Origin: Solicoccozyma terricola
Taxonomy: Eukaryota > Basidiomycota > Tremellomycetes > Filobasidiales > Piskurozymaceae
DNA: 64,000 bases
Assembly (NCBI GenBank): GCA_001600875.1
Contig: BCLD01000018.1
Coordinates: forward strand, 334,084-398,083
Direction: 5' to 3'
How positions within the stretch are numbered: the first letter of the stretch is position 1; each line of letters starts with the position of its first letter. The notes under the pieces were generated by a model, which was not told where the DNA came from, ran no database searches, and was given only the letters and a program-made list of their open reading frames with translations. The position numbers were made by a program, and so were the translations under genes. Below are positions 46,021-58,183 of this stretch, piece after piece.

Positions 46021-48707
46021 ATGGCCTCCAGAGCACTCTCCCGGCACCGACTGCCAGCTGGCATCCACCGCCTCAAACGCGGACTGGCGACAGCCGTGTC
46101 TCTCCCTGCCAAGGACTGCTCGTCCATCACTCCTCCGTACCCAAAGCTGCTACAAAACCTCGCCCGCGTCCGGAATGTCCTTGGGAAGCAGTACAAGCTC
46201 ACACTCGCAGAGAAAATCCTCTACTCGCATCTAGCAGACCCAGAAGCAAATCTCAGTGGACCGGGAAAGATTCGAGGCAGTCGTTACCTCCGACTTCATC
46301 CGGATCGAGTAGCAATGCAGGATGCGTCCGCGCAGACGGCCATCCTCCAATACGACTCGTGCAACCTCGTGGGATGTGCCGTACCAGCATCCATACACTG
46401 CGATCATCTCATCCAGGCGTCAGTTGGCGCAGACGCAGATCTCCTCCGGTCCATAGACGCCAACAAGGAGATCTTTGACTTTCTAGAATCCGCCGCTCGC
46501 AAATATGGAATGGAGTTTTGGAAGCCTGGATCAGGGATTATCCACCAGATCGTGTTGGAAAATTACGCTGCACCCGGTTTACTCATGCTTGGAACCGACT
46601 CCCACACCCCACACTCTTCCGGTCTCGGCATGCTCGCCATAGGTGTCGGCGGAGGTGATGCAGTAGATGCCCTCGCTGGCATTCCATGGGGTCTCGCGGC
46701 ACCCAACGTACTCGGTGTCAAGCTTACCGGCAAAATGGGAGATTGGACCACTCCAAAGGATCTCATCTTGCATCTCGCCGGCAAGTTGACGGTCAAGGGA
46801 GGAACGGGCCGAATCATAGAATACTTTGGACCCGGAGTCGAAAGTCAGAGCTGTACCGGTCTCGCTACGATATCAAACATGGGAGCAGAGGTCGGCGCTA
46901 CCACTTCCACATTCCCATACACCGCCAACATGCGCGCGTACCTAGAAGCCACCGGTCGAGCACCTGTCGCTCGTGCCGCTGACGAGGCAGCGCGAGCTGG
47001 CTTCCTTTCCGCCGATGAGGGCGCCGAATACGACGAGGTCATCGAGATCAACTTGTCCGAGCTGGAACCGCACCTCAACGGCCCCTTCACACCCGACCTC
47101 GCCACCCCGCTATCCAAATTCGGCCAATTCATAAAGGAAAACGGTTGGAAGGATGACCTGACATCGGCCCTCATCGGATCTTGCACCAACTCTAGCTACG
47201 AGGACATGACCCGAGTGGCTTCCATCGCCGAGCAGGCCAAGGCGAAAGGGTTAAAGTCCAAGGTTCCCTTCCTCGTAACCCCTGGCAGTGAGATGATTCG
47301 GGCGACTATCGAGCGCGATGGTCTGCAGCAAACTCTCGAGGATGTAGGAGCGATCGTTCTCGCCAACGCCTGCGGACCCTGCATCGGTCAATGGAAGCGA
47401 GACGAGAAGAAGGGCGAGGAGAACGCGATATTGACATCATTCAACCGCAACTTCAAGGCCAGGAATGACGGGAATTTGAAGACTATGAATTTTTTGGCAT
47501 CACCCGAAATCGTCACCGCCATGTCGTTTTCAGGCAGCCTTTCCTTCAACCCAATGACCGATACGCTGGATACGGAGACTGGTCCATTCAAGTTTGAACC
47601 TCCATCGGGAGTTCGTGAACCTGCAAACGGTTATGCTGCTGGCGATCTGTCCCTCGCTCCCCCGCCAAACCCGGCACCTCAACCCGACCAGAAGATTGTC
47701 ATTGCACCCGGCTCTCAACGTCTCGAGATTCTCAAGGCGTTCGTCCCACCATTCCCGGCTGATGGAAGTAGCTACGAGCTGCCAGAAATGACATGTTTGA
47801 TGCGAGTGAGGGGCAAGTGGTGAGTGGACGAGGTTGGGGTTGAGTTTTTTTCGATCAGAATTGCAAAATCTCACGACTCTCCTTCTACAGCACCACCGAT
47901 CACATCTCCGCAGCCGGACCTTGGTTAAAGTACAAAGGGCATCTAACTAATCTCGCTGAGAACACGCGTGAGTGAGAGGACTGGCGCATCTTCCTCGAGC
48001 CAGTATTGACGTCTTTCACAGTCATCACTGCCGTCAATGACCAAGGCGGTGCCGTCAATGTTGCGTTTGATGAGCAGGGCGAGGACACCATCCCCAACAT
48101 CATGAAGCGCTACAAGACTGCCGGCAAACCGTTCATGCTGGTGGTGGACGAAAATTGTGAGACAGGCAAGCTTGCGCGGTGCCAAGTGGAGTGACTGACG
48201 AGTGTCCACAGACGGCGAGGGCTCTGCTCGTGAACATGCCGCATTACAACCGAGGTTCTTTGGTAAGCACTCGATCACGTTCTGACGTGGGATCACAGTG
48301 GGATTAACATGAAACGTCCAGGCTGCAATCTCATCGTCGCCCGCTCATTCGCTCGTATTCACGAGACCAACTTGAAGGTTCGTCTGTCATGATCAGAGAT
48401 GAGCGCCGCCCACGCCCGCTAACAACCCCCCGCCGCGCTTACACAGAAACAAGGGATCCTCCCTCTCTGGCTCGCGAACAAGGACGACTATTCTCGCATC
48501 TCCGCCCAAGACACCGTCAAGACCGACGGCCTGGATGCCGTTCTCCGAGGCGAAAAGGACGCGCAGGTGACTCTCCACGTCACGAAACCGTCCGGAGAGA
48601 CCTTTACGGTTGCCACCCGACACACTCTCGCCGACGATCAGGTTGATTGGATCAAGGCTGGCAGCGCTCTCAATCACATCGCCGCTCTCAAAGCCGCCGA
48701 GGCATAG
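46021..48707 (+). CDS. ACO2: Mitochondrial aconitase-family hydratase, Aco2/AcoB type
   Basis: A very long first exon (46021-47819) then short exons. The basic N-terminus ([20 protein letters not shown]) suits a mitochondrial presequence. Aconitase core: [70 protein letters not shown] and [10 protein letters not shown], which supply the three [4Fe-4S] cysteines (one in GSCTNS, two in CGPC). Then [37 protein letters not shown] and [19 protein letters not shown]. It is closer to the Aco2/AcoB branch than to Aco1 in [21 protein letters not shown] and the C-terminal [10 protein letters not shown]. In ascomycetes that branch is linked to homocitrate dehydration in lysine synthesis. End at TAG 48705-48707. 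Confidence 0.85.
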
Positions 48708-48865
48708 AAAACTTTACGGAAGGGTTTTTCGTAGCATTCTTGGGTATGTTGTGCTTATGCCGCATGTAGGAGCATCTATATACGATCACATTTTTGTAGC
48801 CATACTTTGGTCGTGCTGTGGTCATTCAAGCAAGATCGTTTCAAGTCGTTAAAAGCTATTTTTAG

Positions 48866-50393
48866 CTAGTTGTAGGTTTCCATCAACGCCGCCAAGCCAT
48901 CCAGCAGTACGATCACCAAGTGGACATTGATGTCACGATTGGCGAAAGGCGACAGCATGTCGTGTACCGCGCTTGCCTGTTCGTCCGCCGTACCACCCAT
49001 CAACCCGTATCGTATGGCAGGGGGGAAGAGTTCCAGAAGTCGTCGTTCGAGACGTTGGCGCAGGTCAGCACTTTCTTCCGCTGTCGGATCGGGGGTGTCC
49101 GGTGCTGGTTGTCCGTTTGGATAGAGTATCGCATTGAGTTTACCTATGGAACGCGCAATGAACCCTGGGTTGAGAATGTGGGTCTGCACGAGGTCAGGGA
49201 GAACCCTGTAGAAAAACATGTTAACGCTTGACGGTCGAACCGTTTTCCCATCGCACCCACCTATCAAAGACCGGCCCTCCCATTTGACAAGCGTCTGTTA
49301 GAAATCCCCACACCACCGCTGACGTCCTCGATCTCGACTCCACTCTCAGTAGCTCCCCACCGAGCAGCAACCACGGGTCGAGGGTATGACGGTCAGCCGG
49401 CGGCGGAGCTGACCTGTACGACGTTGCCAACGTTTGTACGGCCTTGGTAACGGCCAACAGGACCGAGGACATGCGGTTTACAAGAAGAATCGATCCGTGA
49501 ATCATTGCTCGTATGCTGAATTGATGAATGTCATCGGGGGGCTTTTCCACAAGGGGTGCAGGTTCTCCCAAAACGGACAATCCGACCTTCCACCAGAACC
49601 ACGGCTCGACCAATCTGCGGCATGTCCCTCCGAGGACGGCCTTTGCGATGATCTCCCGGAGAAGCGATCTCTCTAGATCCGACTTGGAATCTGCGAGTGG
49701 GAGGTGAGCGACGAGGAGCTGCTCTGTCAACACCGTGAGGTAGAGCGGGGATATCGCATACAGCGCAGAGGTTCGCTCCGTGTCCGGGACCACATCATTG
49801 ACCTCGACCACGCCAAGATGGGACGCTAAAGCGTGGTAGGTCCGTGCCAGCCTCTGTTCCGGGTTCTCGTCTGTTCCTGCTGTTGCGAGCGAGGTATTAG
49901 CCTGGTCGATGGCAAGGCGAAACAGTCTCGCATGATGTGCTAGAATAGTCGGAAGACGTAGGAGAAGGAATATCGTGACATCGTTGGATTCGATGGCACT
50001 GACCAGTGATCGTGTAAAGTCATAGATGGTGCCGTTGATGGTTGGTACAAGTGAGCGATCGCGAGGAGTCAAACGGGAGTACCAGGAGTTCTGTGCGGGC
50101 GACAGGTGGTCAGCACGATGTCTTGGACCGGGCTTTCCAGTAGACTGACCAGGTATATGGACAACACGACTTCGATGAAAGCTTGGAACCTGCATAGGTC
50201 CGGGGTCAGCATGGCAACAACAGTTGTGGCCCCTACCTCACCAATGCACGCACTGCACATTCAGTTCCAGCGTACCGTCATCTGTGCCGTCGACCACACA
50301 CCGCCGTTGATCGACCCTGAGCAGCTGTCGTTTCACTGCACCGCCTTGCGTGGATGTGGCGGATGACTGCGAGACACTCCTGATGGACGGCAT
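48866..50393 (-). CDS. PXA-domain (PX-associated) protein
   Basis: Four exons. The start exon codes MPSIRSVSQSSATSTQGG and ends VQCVHW; exon 2 is FQAFIEVVLSIYL; exon 3 starts NSWYSRLTPRDRSLVPTING and holds most of the protein; exon 4 begins VLPDLVQTHILNPGFIARS and ends LLDGLAALMETYN. The pattern FxxFIxxVLSxYLNSWYSxLTP, the ELLxAHLP-like LTEQLLVAHLPLADS segment and the REIIAKAVLGG motif belong to the PXA domain of Mdm1/SNX13-like and smaller fungal proteins. These are usually associated with endosome/ER-vacuole membranes. No PX or RGS domain is seen, so it is a PXA-only protein as far as visible. It diverges from the MFS gene. Confidence 0.82.
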
Positions 50394-50714
50394 GGCCCAG
50401 GAGTATGGGCACACTTGTTGGCGAGGAGTAGAGGGTAAGGTGAGTGGAGGAGAGCACGGCAGATAACCAAACCGGGGGTGGCTGCGTCACGTGACATCGC
50501 TCAGTCCGGACTCCGCGGCAGCCAGAGGCGACATACGGTCGGTCGGTGTTCGATGGAGAAAGTTTTGTCCCCAGTCGGCCCGAATGTCGGGGTGCATTGT
50601 TAGGTCGAACGTAACTGCTGTTGCACATCCGCACTGACCATACGTCGGCGGGGGGTCCCATGTATCCATCCCGAGACTCTACCTCGAATCATCTTCTTGC
50701 TGCAGAACCGCAGG
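50394..50714. promoter_or_regulatory. Divergent PXA/MFS promoter
   Basis: About 321 nt. It holds a TCACGTGA palindrome at 50487-50494, 94 bp from the PXA-gene start and 220 bp from the MFS start. No other feature was recognised. Confidence 0.5.
50487..50494. promoter_or_regulatory. TCACGTGA palindrome in the PXA/MFS promoter
   Basis: Perfect 8-mer of the same type as those upstream of L35, DEG1, MET16 and the TCERG1-like/DCAF4-like pair. Confidence 0.45.
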
Positions 50715-52687
50715 ATGAGCAGCAGCTCTGCCGATAGTACTGTCGCTGAGAGAGGCACGACGCTGCCGGGGCTCGATCCCGGAGCGGCACCGATGCATAC
50801 CTTACCACTCGACGAGGGGAAGACCGCGAGTGTTGATGCACTTACGTTCGCCGCGGACCCTTCAAATGAGCAGCCTCTGGACCAACCGGTCGTAGAATCA
50901 CTGCGCGGTTGCATTGTCGTTTTAGGCTGCGTCCTCGTTGCATTTCCTTGTATGGGGTGAGTTCGAAATCGTGCAGCAAAAGAGCACAAGGCGCTGACGA
51001 GAAAATTTCGCGCAGCTGGGGAATGGTCCAAGGCGCCTTCCAGGATTATTACGCTTCTACATACTACCCAAACACGCCAGAATCTACCATTTCTTTCATC
51101 GGAGGATTGATCGCATCAGTGAGTTGCACGACGTCGCAGGGAGAGAGCATCCAACTCATCCTCCGAGCCCCAGTTATGTACAGGGCTGGCACCCATTGGA
51201 GGGAGGCTAGGGGACCATTAGTGAGTATACTGTCGGTGGGCGCACTCAAGTCCTACGGCTAATCATGGACTTTGTTCTCTTTTTTTCCAGTGGCTACAAG
51301 GCGAGTCGGATCAACACCCGCATCTCCTTAAAACTAACCTCCGTCTACTGCAGCCTATCATCGCATGCGGCCTGTTTATTTGTTCCTTGAGTCTTCTGGT
51401 GTCAGCGTTCTGCACGCAGATCTGGCAGACGTTCATTGCCCAGGGCTTACTCTTCGGTCTGGGGCAATGTCTGGTCATCCCACTGATCCTGTCTCTACCA
51501 ACGTGAGTGGACGGCACCAACTGTTGAAGCCGATGGCTAAACTCTGCTATCCCTATCAGACAATGGTTTGGACCCCACAAAGCGCTCGCCACCGGACTTG
51601 TTGGCGGTGCAGCAGGTATTGGCGGTGCGGTATCCTCCATTATATCTCGCGTCATGCTGAGCAGATTACCGAATGCCTTTCGGAGCACAATGCTCATATT
51701 CTTCGGCATGAATCTCGTTGTTTGGTCTTGTGGATGGTATTTGATAGAAGAGAGGATAGAACGGAAAGGTTCGTTCAGGAGGGACATGGGGAAGCTGTGG
51801 GATCGCATGAGGGGGATCAGAAGGCGGCGATTGGCGGACGTCACTACAGCGTCTGTCGCCGAAAAGGACAATCAATCTGCCGGGCACGCTGAAGTCGCTG
51901 AAGACAGGTCACCCGGATTTTTGCAAGGTTTAGAGAGATCTAGCGTGTTCTGGTGTCTGATTACCTCGGTGTTCATTTCCACGTTGTGAGTGCGCACGTC
52001 AAGCCCCTGTCCACCTTCCACGCTAAAAGCTGCGCATACAATACCCCAGCTCCTTCCTCCCGGCATTTCAATTCATCACCACTTATACTCGCCAACATGT
52101 TCAGAGTGACTCTCCCCTCATCTACGCAGTGCCTCTCGCTGTGATGAACGCCTCTTTGGCCCTCGGTCGTCTCTGTGGGGGACAGGTGGCAGATCATTTA
52201 GGCGCAACGCAGACCCTGTTCCTCTACCTTGAGATCGCCGGTCTCCTCCAGATAGTTGCATGGCATTTCGCGACGTCGTTTGCCGGGATCTGCGTGTTTG
52301 CCGCCTTTTACGGATTCTTTGGGTCGATAACGTTGAGTCTGGTGCCTGTCGTTGCGGTGCAATTGTTTGGAAGATCGGATAGACTGGCCTCTGTGGTGGG
52401 CTTGATCATCCAGTCAACGGCAGTCGGTGAGTCCCTCAGTTTGTGTGGACTTGTTTCTCCACACCCCGCTCCCCATCGCTGAACACATGCCCCCCCGCCG
52501 CCACCATGCAGGTCAATTGGTAGGCGGGTACATTGCCGGCAAGATACTATCCGCGACCGGAGGTTCCTGGCTTGCGTTTCAGCTGTTCACCGGGTTCATG
52601 CAAATTGTCGGAGGTGTATTTATCCTCTGGCCGTGGTATCGCGGGATAGGATTTCCTTGGAATAGACGAGGTAGTAGTAAGGTCTAG
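50715..52687 (+). CDS. MFS transporter, monocarboxylate-transporter-like (Mch family)
   Basis: Multi-exon gene with a soluble acidic N-terminus of about 75 residues, then 12 predicted hydrophobic segments in two halves. Features: VVLGCVLVAFPCMG|WGMVQGAFQDYY, STISFIGGLIAS, PIIACGLFICSLSLLVSAF, QGLLFGLGQCLVIPLILSLP, QWFGPHKALATGLVGGAAGI, a central cytosolic loop with RRDMGKLWDRMRGIRRRR, YAVPLAVMNASLALGRLCGG, YGFFGSITLSLVPVVAVQLF and QLVGGYIAGKILSATGGSW. The A-x-G-x-A-x-G type spacing and the QWFxxxRxLAxG segment are characteristic of fungal MCT/Mch proteins at the plasma membrane. The substrate cannot be told from sequence. Start at 50715 (MSSSSADS); stop at 52687. Confidence 0.85.
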
Positions 52688-54405
52688 TAGTTTGGCGGGC
52701 GGCCTCCCCCTCTTGTAGCAGCATGTCCACGTGCCTAATTTTACATCCGAGCGGCTCGGCGGTTAGTCACCGATCCGAGACATCCAACGATGATGCCGAT
52801 GACGTGGTCAGGTGCTCCCTCTCAGACACAAATCCTCCACAACCCGGCGCCATACCCCACTGGGCACCACACGATTCGATCAGCTCATTTTTGGAATCCT
52901 CGGGGGTCGCCCAAGCTAGCACATCATTGCTCGGTCATGGATTCAGCCCCCCCCCCCTGGGGTCGTGACATTGGATTCAGTTGACTGATATCTGATTCGG
53001 TCAGCGGAGATAAGCAGAAAGTTCTATTCTACCTTGTGCCAGCGCCTGCGATGATGCCAGCATCCCAGGGCCGTGAATTGCCACCATCCATTCTTTCTTG
53101 TTCTCATGGGTCTGGCCTCGGTCAAGATACAGCCATTCAGTTATGATTACGCTCTACTGTAGAGCCTCCCTTGTGGAAACCCGCTATCGAGTTTTGTCAT
53201 CCGCCCATCCAAGCAGCTATTGTAATAATCACGCCAGGCGCTGTGCCGCCCCGACATTGCATCCTAATTGTTTTCATTTGAACGCGGCGGCGGCGGCGGT
53301 TTGGGTAATATGGCCCTTGGCAAATGAGCAGCATGGAAGACCAGGGGCAGAATTGGGTGTCCTCTTCCAAGGCTCGTAATCGGCAGTTGTGGCATGATTT
53401 CGCATGATTTCGAAACTATCTGTGCGGAAGTGGGAGACGCTGTCGAACGTTTTGCTTCTTCGGCGAAAGTTTGAAGGAATTCCCAGCCCTTTCCAGCCGT
53501 CGCGGAAAATAAATAAAAAAGCATCCAAAAAAAACAAAAAAAGGTTAAAGATGGCGTATGACGCATAAGGCTGCAAAAGTGCAAAAGTCGGTCAACAGTA
53601 GTACGATTTTGATTATATCCGCAAAGCTGACCGGTTGGTCAATGTGCCAACCACTGTGCAATCCTACTAGACGTCGTTCTGGTCTGCACTATCAACCGCC
53701 AGAGGGCTTCGCATCGTCTTAGGTCGACGGCAAACACCTAACCGCACTCGTCTTCCACCATCTGCCCAAGGAACTGACTGCGGTAGGCTCATCGAACACC
53801 CGTCTTGCATCAACGGGCTACGGTGAATAACATCCGCCGATTCACAAAAGCTCGCATCAACACCGGTCTGCTCAGGCAGAATTCGACGTCCTGACACCGC
53901 AGACAGAGGTTACTGCTTCAGAATTCAGAACACTGAGGACACTCATAAAAAACTCCTTATAATTCCATTCGGTGTCCTTGTGACATCTTTCGTGGCTGTT
54001 CTCTTACGATTGTACGAACGAGGTGTGGAATTCTCGCTATCAACGGTTCTTCTATAATTCAGTGAGCACAGTGAGTTGGAGACACTGCGTGTGAGAAAGG
54101 GAATGACGGTCCGGTCCAGGGGATTTACATTTGGCTGATCTAAGATTTCTCTTTCGCTATACCCCTTTGTCCCTCCATTATTTGAACAACTCGATGGTTC
54201 AGCTTGCCAATCGCTACCTCCCGAGCTTCTACTAGATTCATAACTTTGCGTTTCAACGGACCTTTCGACAAAGTTTCCCTCTATCAATCTCCGCCTTTTT
54301 CGTACGATAGAACGACGATCGCAACACAGCCCCACCAACCAAATCAAAAAATCAAAACATTCCCCCCCCCCCCCCCCNNTCTGCCATGATGCAAATTTGT
54401 TGATC
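52688..54405. other. 1.7-kb intergenic region and RhoGEF leader
   Basis: No convincing gene. Contains a C12 run near 52946-52958, a GGC microsatellite near 53284-53298, A-rich runs near 53510-53545, and at the right end a C16 homopolymer (54362-54377) followed by NN just before the RhoGEF start. A 242-codon minus-strand frame spans the NN and overlaps the RhoGEF N-terminus antisense; it is not supported. Confidence 0.55.
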
Positions 54406-57400
54406 ATGGACGTCCTACAACGACCTCGCGATATCATGCCAGCGGACGACGGAGGGATGGTGCAAGCACAGGCGAGCGCCAACGCGTTCTCATCATCGAA
54501 TGTCCGGCTGCTACCTGCACTGCCACACTTCTTACCTTCCGGACCACAAGGAACGACAAGACCACTAGCTCCACCGCCGATTTCGATCCCGGCGTCTTCC
54601 AGTCTACCACTCTTTTCTTCTTTCCCCACGGCTCCGGAGGGATTGCAGGTGCCAATGCGGACAAGTAGCATCAGCTACAAGGGCAAGGAGCGGGCAGCAG
54701 TCCCGATCATCTCTGGCATCGAAAGGTTCTCTCGTCGATCGTCACTTGCACGCACGCCCTCCAGCGAGGCGCTGGCAGGACCCCCGTCCGCCCCTCCCAA
54801 TCCTCTTGGTCACACTTGGGGTTTGGGACCTTCAGATCACGCTCAAAGGAGGGAACGACGAGCAACCATTTGCGCTCGTTCGGACGGCGACGTCGCAGCT
54901 ATGGCAAAAGCCGATCGTCGCATTCGCATGCGTCCACATGATCGCAACGATGACTGGGTCATCTTGCCGATGTCTGTAAGCGTTGACGGGCATGATTCCA
55001 TTCTCCGACACCGTCAACGTCACGAAGCCACCGGCTATGGTCATGCCCTTCCTCCCGGCGCTCTCCCCGCCGTCCACCCATCTTCGGCGGCGAGGTTCCA
55101 AATGATCGCACAGGAGCGGTATGATGCGTTGGGTGGTCAGGACAGGAACCCAAAATCACCCATTCGTGTCGTTAGAGTGCCAAGTCGGTCGTCGTCGCAC
55201 TGCTGTCCTGGCTCGCCCATCTCCTCGCCACCAAAAATTATCAAACTGGATCTGTCACAGCTCGCCCAATCGCCATACACATATGGTACAAACTCCGAGT
55301 CGAAATACACCATTCAGTCTATCTCTCCCTTTGGGGCATCACGACCACTCGTGTCACCTGCAGAACATCGTTCCATCGACCCGGACTACTTTGGAGTCAT
55401 CGGGCTCGATCTTAGCGACACGGACGGGTCGCCGGCACGACGGCCGTTCAGTGGATATCGCGAGCTAGCAAGTGATGGCATGAAAGTAGAAACCGGCGCC
55501 GACGTCCAGCGGAGGGCCTCGCTGTTGTCCACCGTTGGCGGGTCTTCCGCTACGGCCTCGAACGATTCCGCTCTCTCATCGGCTTCGACTTCGCTATCAC
55601 GTTCTGCTAAAAGCAGCAAAGAGACTGACGGTGTCGATGATGTCGATGGTGAAGCTCGAGAGCGCAGACGGTATCGTGCCAATCAGCGCAAGTACATTCT
55701 GGTCGAGTTGGTCGAGACCGAGGTCGGGTACTCGGAACATTTACGAGATCTGGTGCAAATTTACCTACCCCAACTAGCCGCTCTTCCGATCGTGTCCGCA
55801 CAGCAACGCGCTCAGATCACACGAAATCTCCATGAGCTGGCACAATTCCACGAATATTTTTCGTCTCGGTTGGTGGATGTGTTGCGGGAGGAGTCTGTTG
55901 GTTGCGAAGTAGACGATTCGACCGACGACAGTGCGAGGATGGATCGCATCGCGAGGAGAATCGGGGCGGTTTTTGTCGAGGAGGTGAGGAAGAGCGTTCT
56001 TTGTGGCCCCACGCACGCTGACAGATCATTGTGTAGGCCCCTGGATTCAGCATCTACGATGACTACTGCTCTGGATCGGCATCTGCCATGAATGTCATTC
56101 GATCGATACAGTATCGCACGGAATGGACCGCTTACGAGAAGCGCTGCAGAGTGGTCGTGGCCGCCAAAAAGCCGGTTACACTGTCACAGCTATTGGCGGA
56201 GAATGCCCCGACGTTTTCCACCGACAACCTGCCACCCGTTACACTGTCTTCGCAACCTTCCCGCCTGCAACTTCGGGACCTGCTGATCCTTCCTATCCAA
56301 CGCGTTTGTCGATACCCCTTGGTCCTCGCTACGTTGGTTGGTCGAGCCATGTCGCCATGTGAGAGGACCGGGCATAGCGCTCGCGAACGGCCCGGAGTAG
56401 AACAGGCACTCGAGGCCATGCGGACCATCGCTGGACACGCCGACGAGGCTAATCGGCGGAGCTTGATGGCCATGCGGACGGCCATGATCGTGTCGAGGCT
56501 GGAAGATCATGCGGTGGGTGCGAACAGGGGCCGTAGAATTAGAACCCTGGCTGACCTCTCCACACCTTAGGTCATCACTCGGGTTTTCGTAGGGTCACTC
56601 GGTCACTGCATCCTCGCCGGCACGCTGGACGTCCTCTACCATTCACAGGCGCATCCCATCACCTCGCCTGCCAAAGTGAGGTATCTAGGGGCGTTCTTAT
56701 ACGGTGGCTACCTTTTGCTAGTGAAAGCCAGACGGTCGAACGCGTACGAGGTTCGGCATTATCTGCCTCTGGAGTTGTGCGATATGATAGATGTTACCGA
56801 AGGTAGGCGCGACGGGTTGGTATACGATCAGACGGCGGTCTGATGCCCAGTTCTACCCACCAGGCTTCTTTCCGCATTCCATTCGACTACGTGTGGCTGA
56901 CCACGCATTCGACCTCGCCTGCTCGTCCGCTCGTGAAAAGGACGTCTGGGCGACTGCTCTCATCCAAGCGAAAGAGGCTTCGTGTATTCCACCATTTTAC
57001 TTGCCATGCAGCGCCGCTTCGAACCGCTCGAGGAGGATGTCGAACGCGGACGTGGGTGTTCCAACACCCATTCCAATCAAACGACATTCGATGGGCCCCC
57101 CGGACGGGCCATCCAGTTGGCCTGACGAGTTGGCCTCCCCAGTCACTCGACCTGCGATGTTGTCCACTGTCGTCACCCACCGAGCGTCTCCTCTCGCTCG
57201 TACCGGCGTCGATCGCAACCTCAGCGACGTCTTCTCCGAGGAATGTCTAGCCTGCAAGAACCACGAGCTGTTCAGGACCTCCGGCACGGCCTCGGCTGTC
57301 CGTCAACGATTGTCGCTCAAGGACAACCACCTGCGAAGACGCCAAAGTGACGTTCAGTTGGATGACACCGCTGGGATGCGGATGTCGCTCAGTAGAACAC

Positions 57401-58080
57401 TCTCCACCTACAATGGCAAGCGCATCTCGATGGCAAGTTCGATCAAACGAGGTCTATCCGTTGGGTCACACGACGGGTTCACCGCTCTGGCACTGCAATC
57501 CGAAGACGACGCTTCCCCTCGAGAATCGTCGTTGGGTTTGTCGTCGGATTCACCGACCGCAGAGAAGGTCGAGTTTTGCACCGACCCTGGCTTGCTCCCC
57601 CATCGCAGCGAGTCGGACTCGTCAACGAATGGTCCGACCACCATCCGACGCAAGAGTTCGTTCGGTAGTATCATCGCCACTGTCAGGCGGCCCAGCCGCA
57701 CGAGATCGGTGCCGGCGTCTCCCAGTTCTTCCCGACCGATGTTGTTGCAGGATGAGAAGCATCTACCACTGGCATCGACGGTGCTCGAGGCCCCGATCGT
57801 CAGTCAGCCGCCTGTACGCCCCTCGAGCATCTTTGGCAAAACATTCAGATCGAAAAGCTTTGATAATACGAGACCAGAGTCGACAGAGTCGTCTCCTAGG
57901 AGCAACGTCTCACAGGGCCTGCTGTCGCAAAGTGGCTCACCGATGGCGCCCTCTAGCGCATTGGCTAGCTCGGACGAGTTGTCCGTTCACGAAGCTGGCG
58001 AGCGAGTGCCCAGGAGACAAAAGTCGATGAGGTTCTTTGGGTTGAATAGATTTACAAGGATAAGTGGTGGAACGACGTGA
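54406..58080 (+). CDS. RhoGEF (DH-PH) guanine nucleotide exchange factor
   Basis: Large multi-exon protein. About 430 low-complexity, Ser/Pro-rich residues precede a DH domain: RKYILVELVETEVGYSEHLR, IYLPQLAALP, LHELAQFHEYFSSRL, FSIYDDYCSG, YEKRCR, and LRDLLILPIQRVCRYPLVL (the conserved QRxxRYPLxL). A PH domain follows: LYGGYLLLVKARRSNAYEVR, YLPLELCDMIDVTEG, WYTIRRRSDAQFYPPGFFPH, SIRLRVADHAFDLACSS, EKDVWATALIQAK, then a long Ser-rich C-terminus. DH-PH proteins activate Rho/Cdc42 GTPases. The frame breaks inside the PH domain: skipping one G of GGG at 56814-56816 restores DVTEGRRDGWYTIRRR. Start taken at ATG 54406; an NN lies 27 bp upstream, so an earlier exon is possible. Confidence 0.8.
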
Positions 58081-58183
58081 TGGACCTTTTTTAAGGAGAA
58101 CAGCAGGTTGTACACTAGAGCCATCGTCGGGCTTGATGCATATACGACGACATGTTTACTATACAACTTTCGATAATCGTGCC

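Noticed and set aside
46021..48707. Homoaconitase (LYS4) as the identity of the aconitase gene
   Set aside because: The C-terminal [14 protein letters not shown] and the overall layout match the aconitase/Aco2 branch, not Lys4.
54397..54405. TTG start for the RhoGEF
   Set aside because: ATG at 54406 is three codons downstream in the same frame; a TTG start is unlikely in a nuclear fungal gene.
53943..54671. 242-codon minus-strand ORF spanning NN
   Set aside because: Crosses undetermined bases and overlaps the RhoGEF N-terminus antisense; no recognisable motif.
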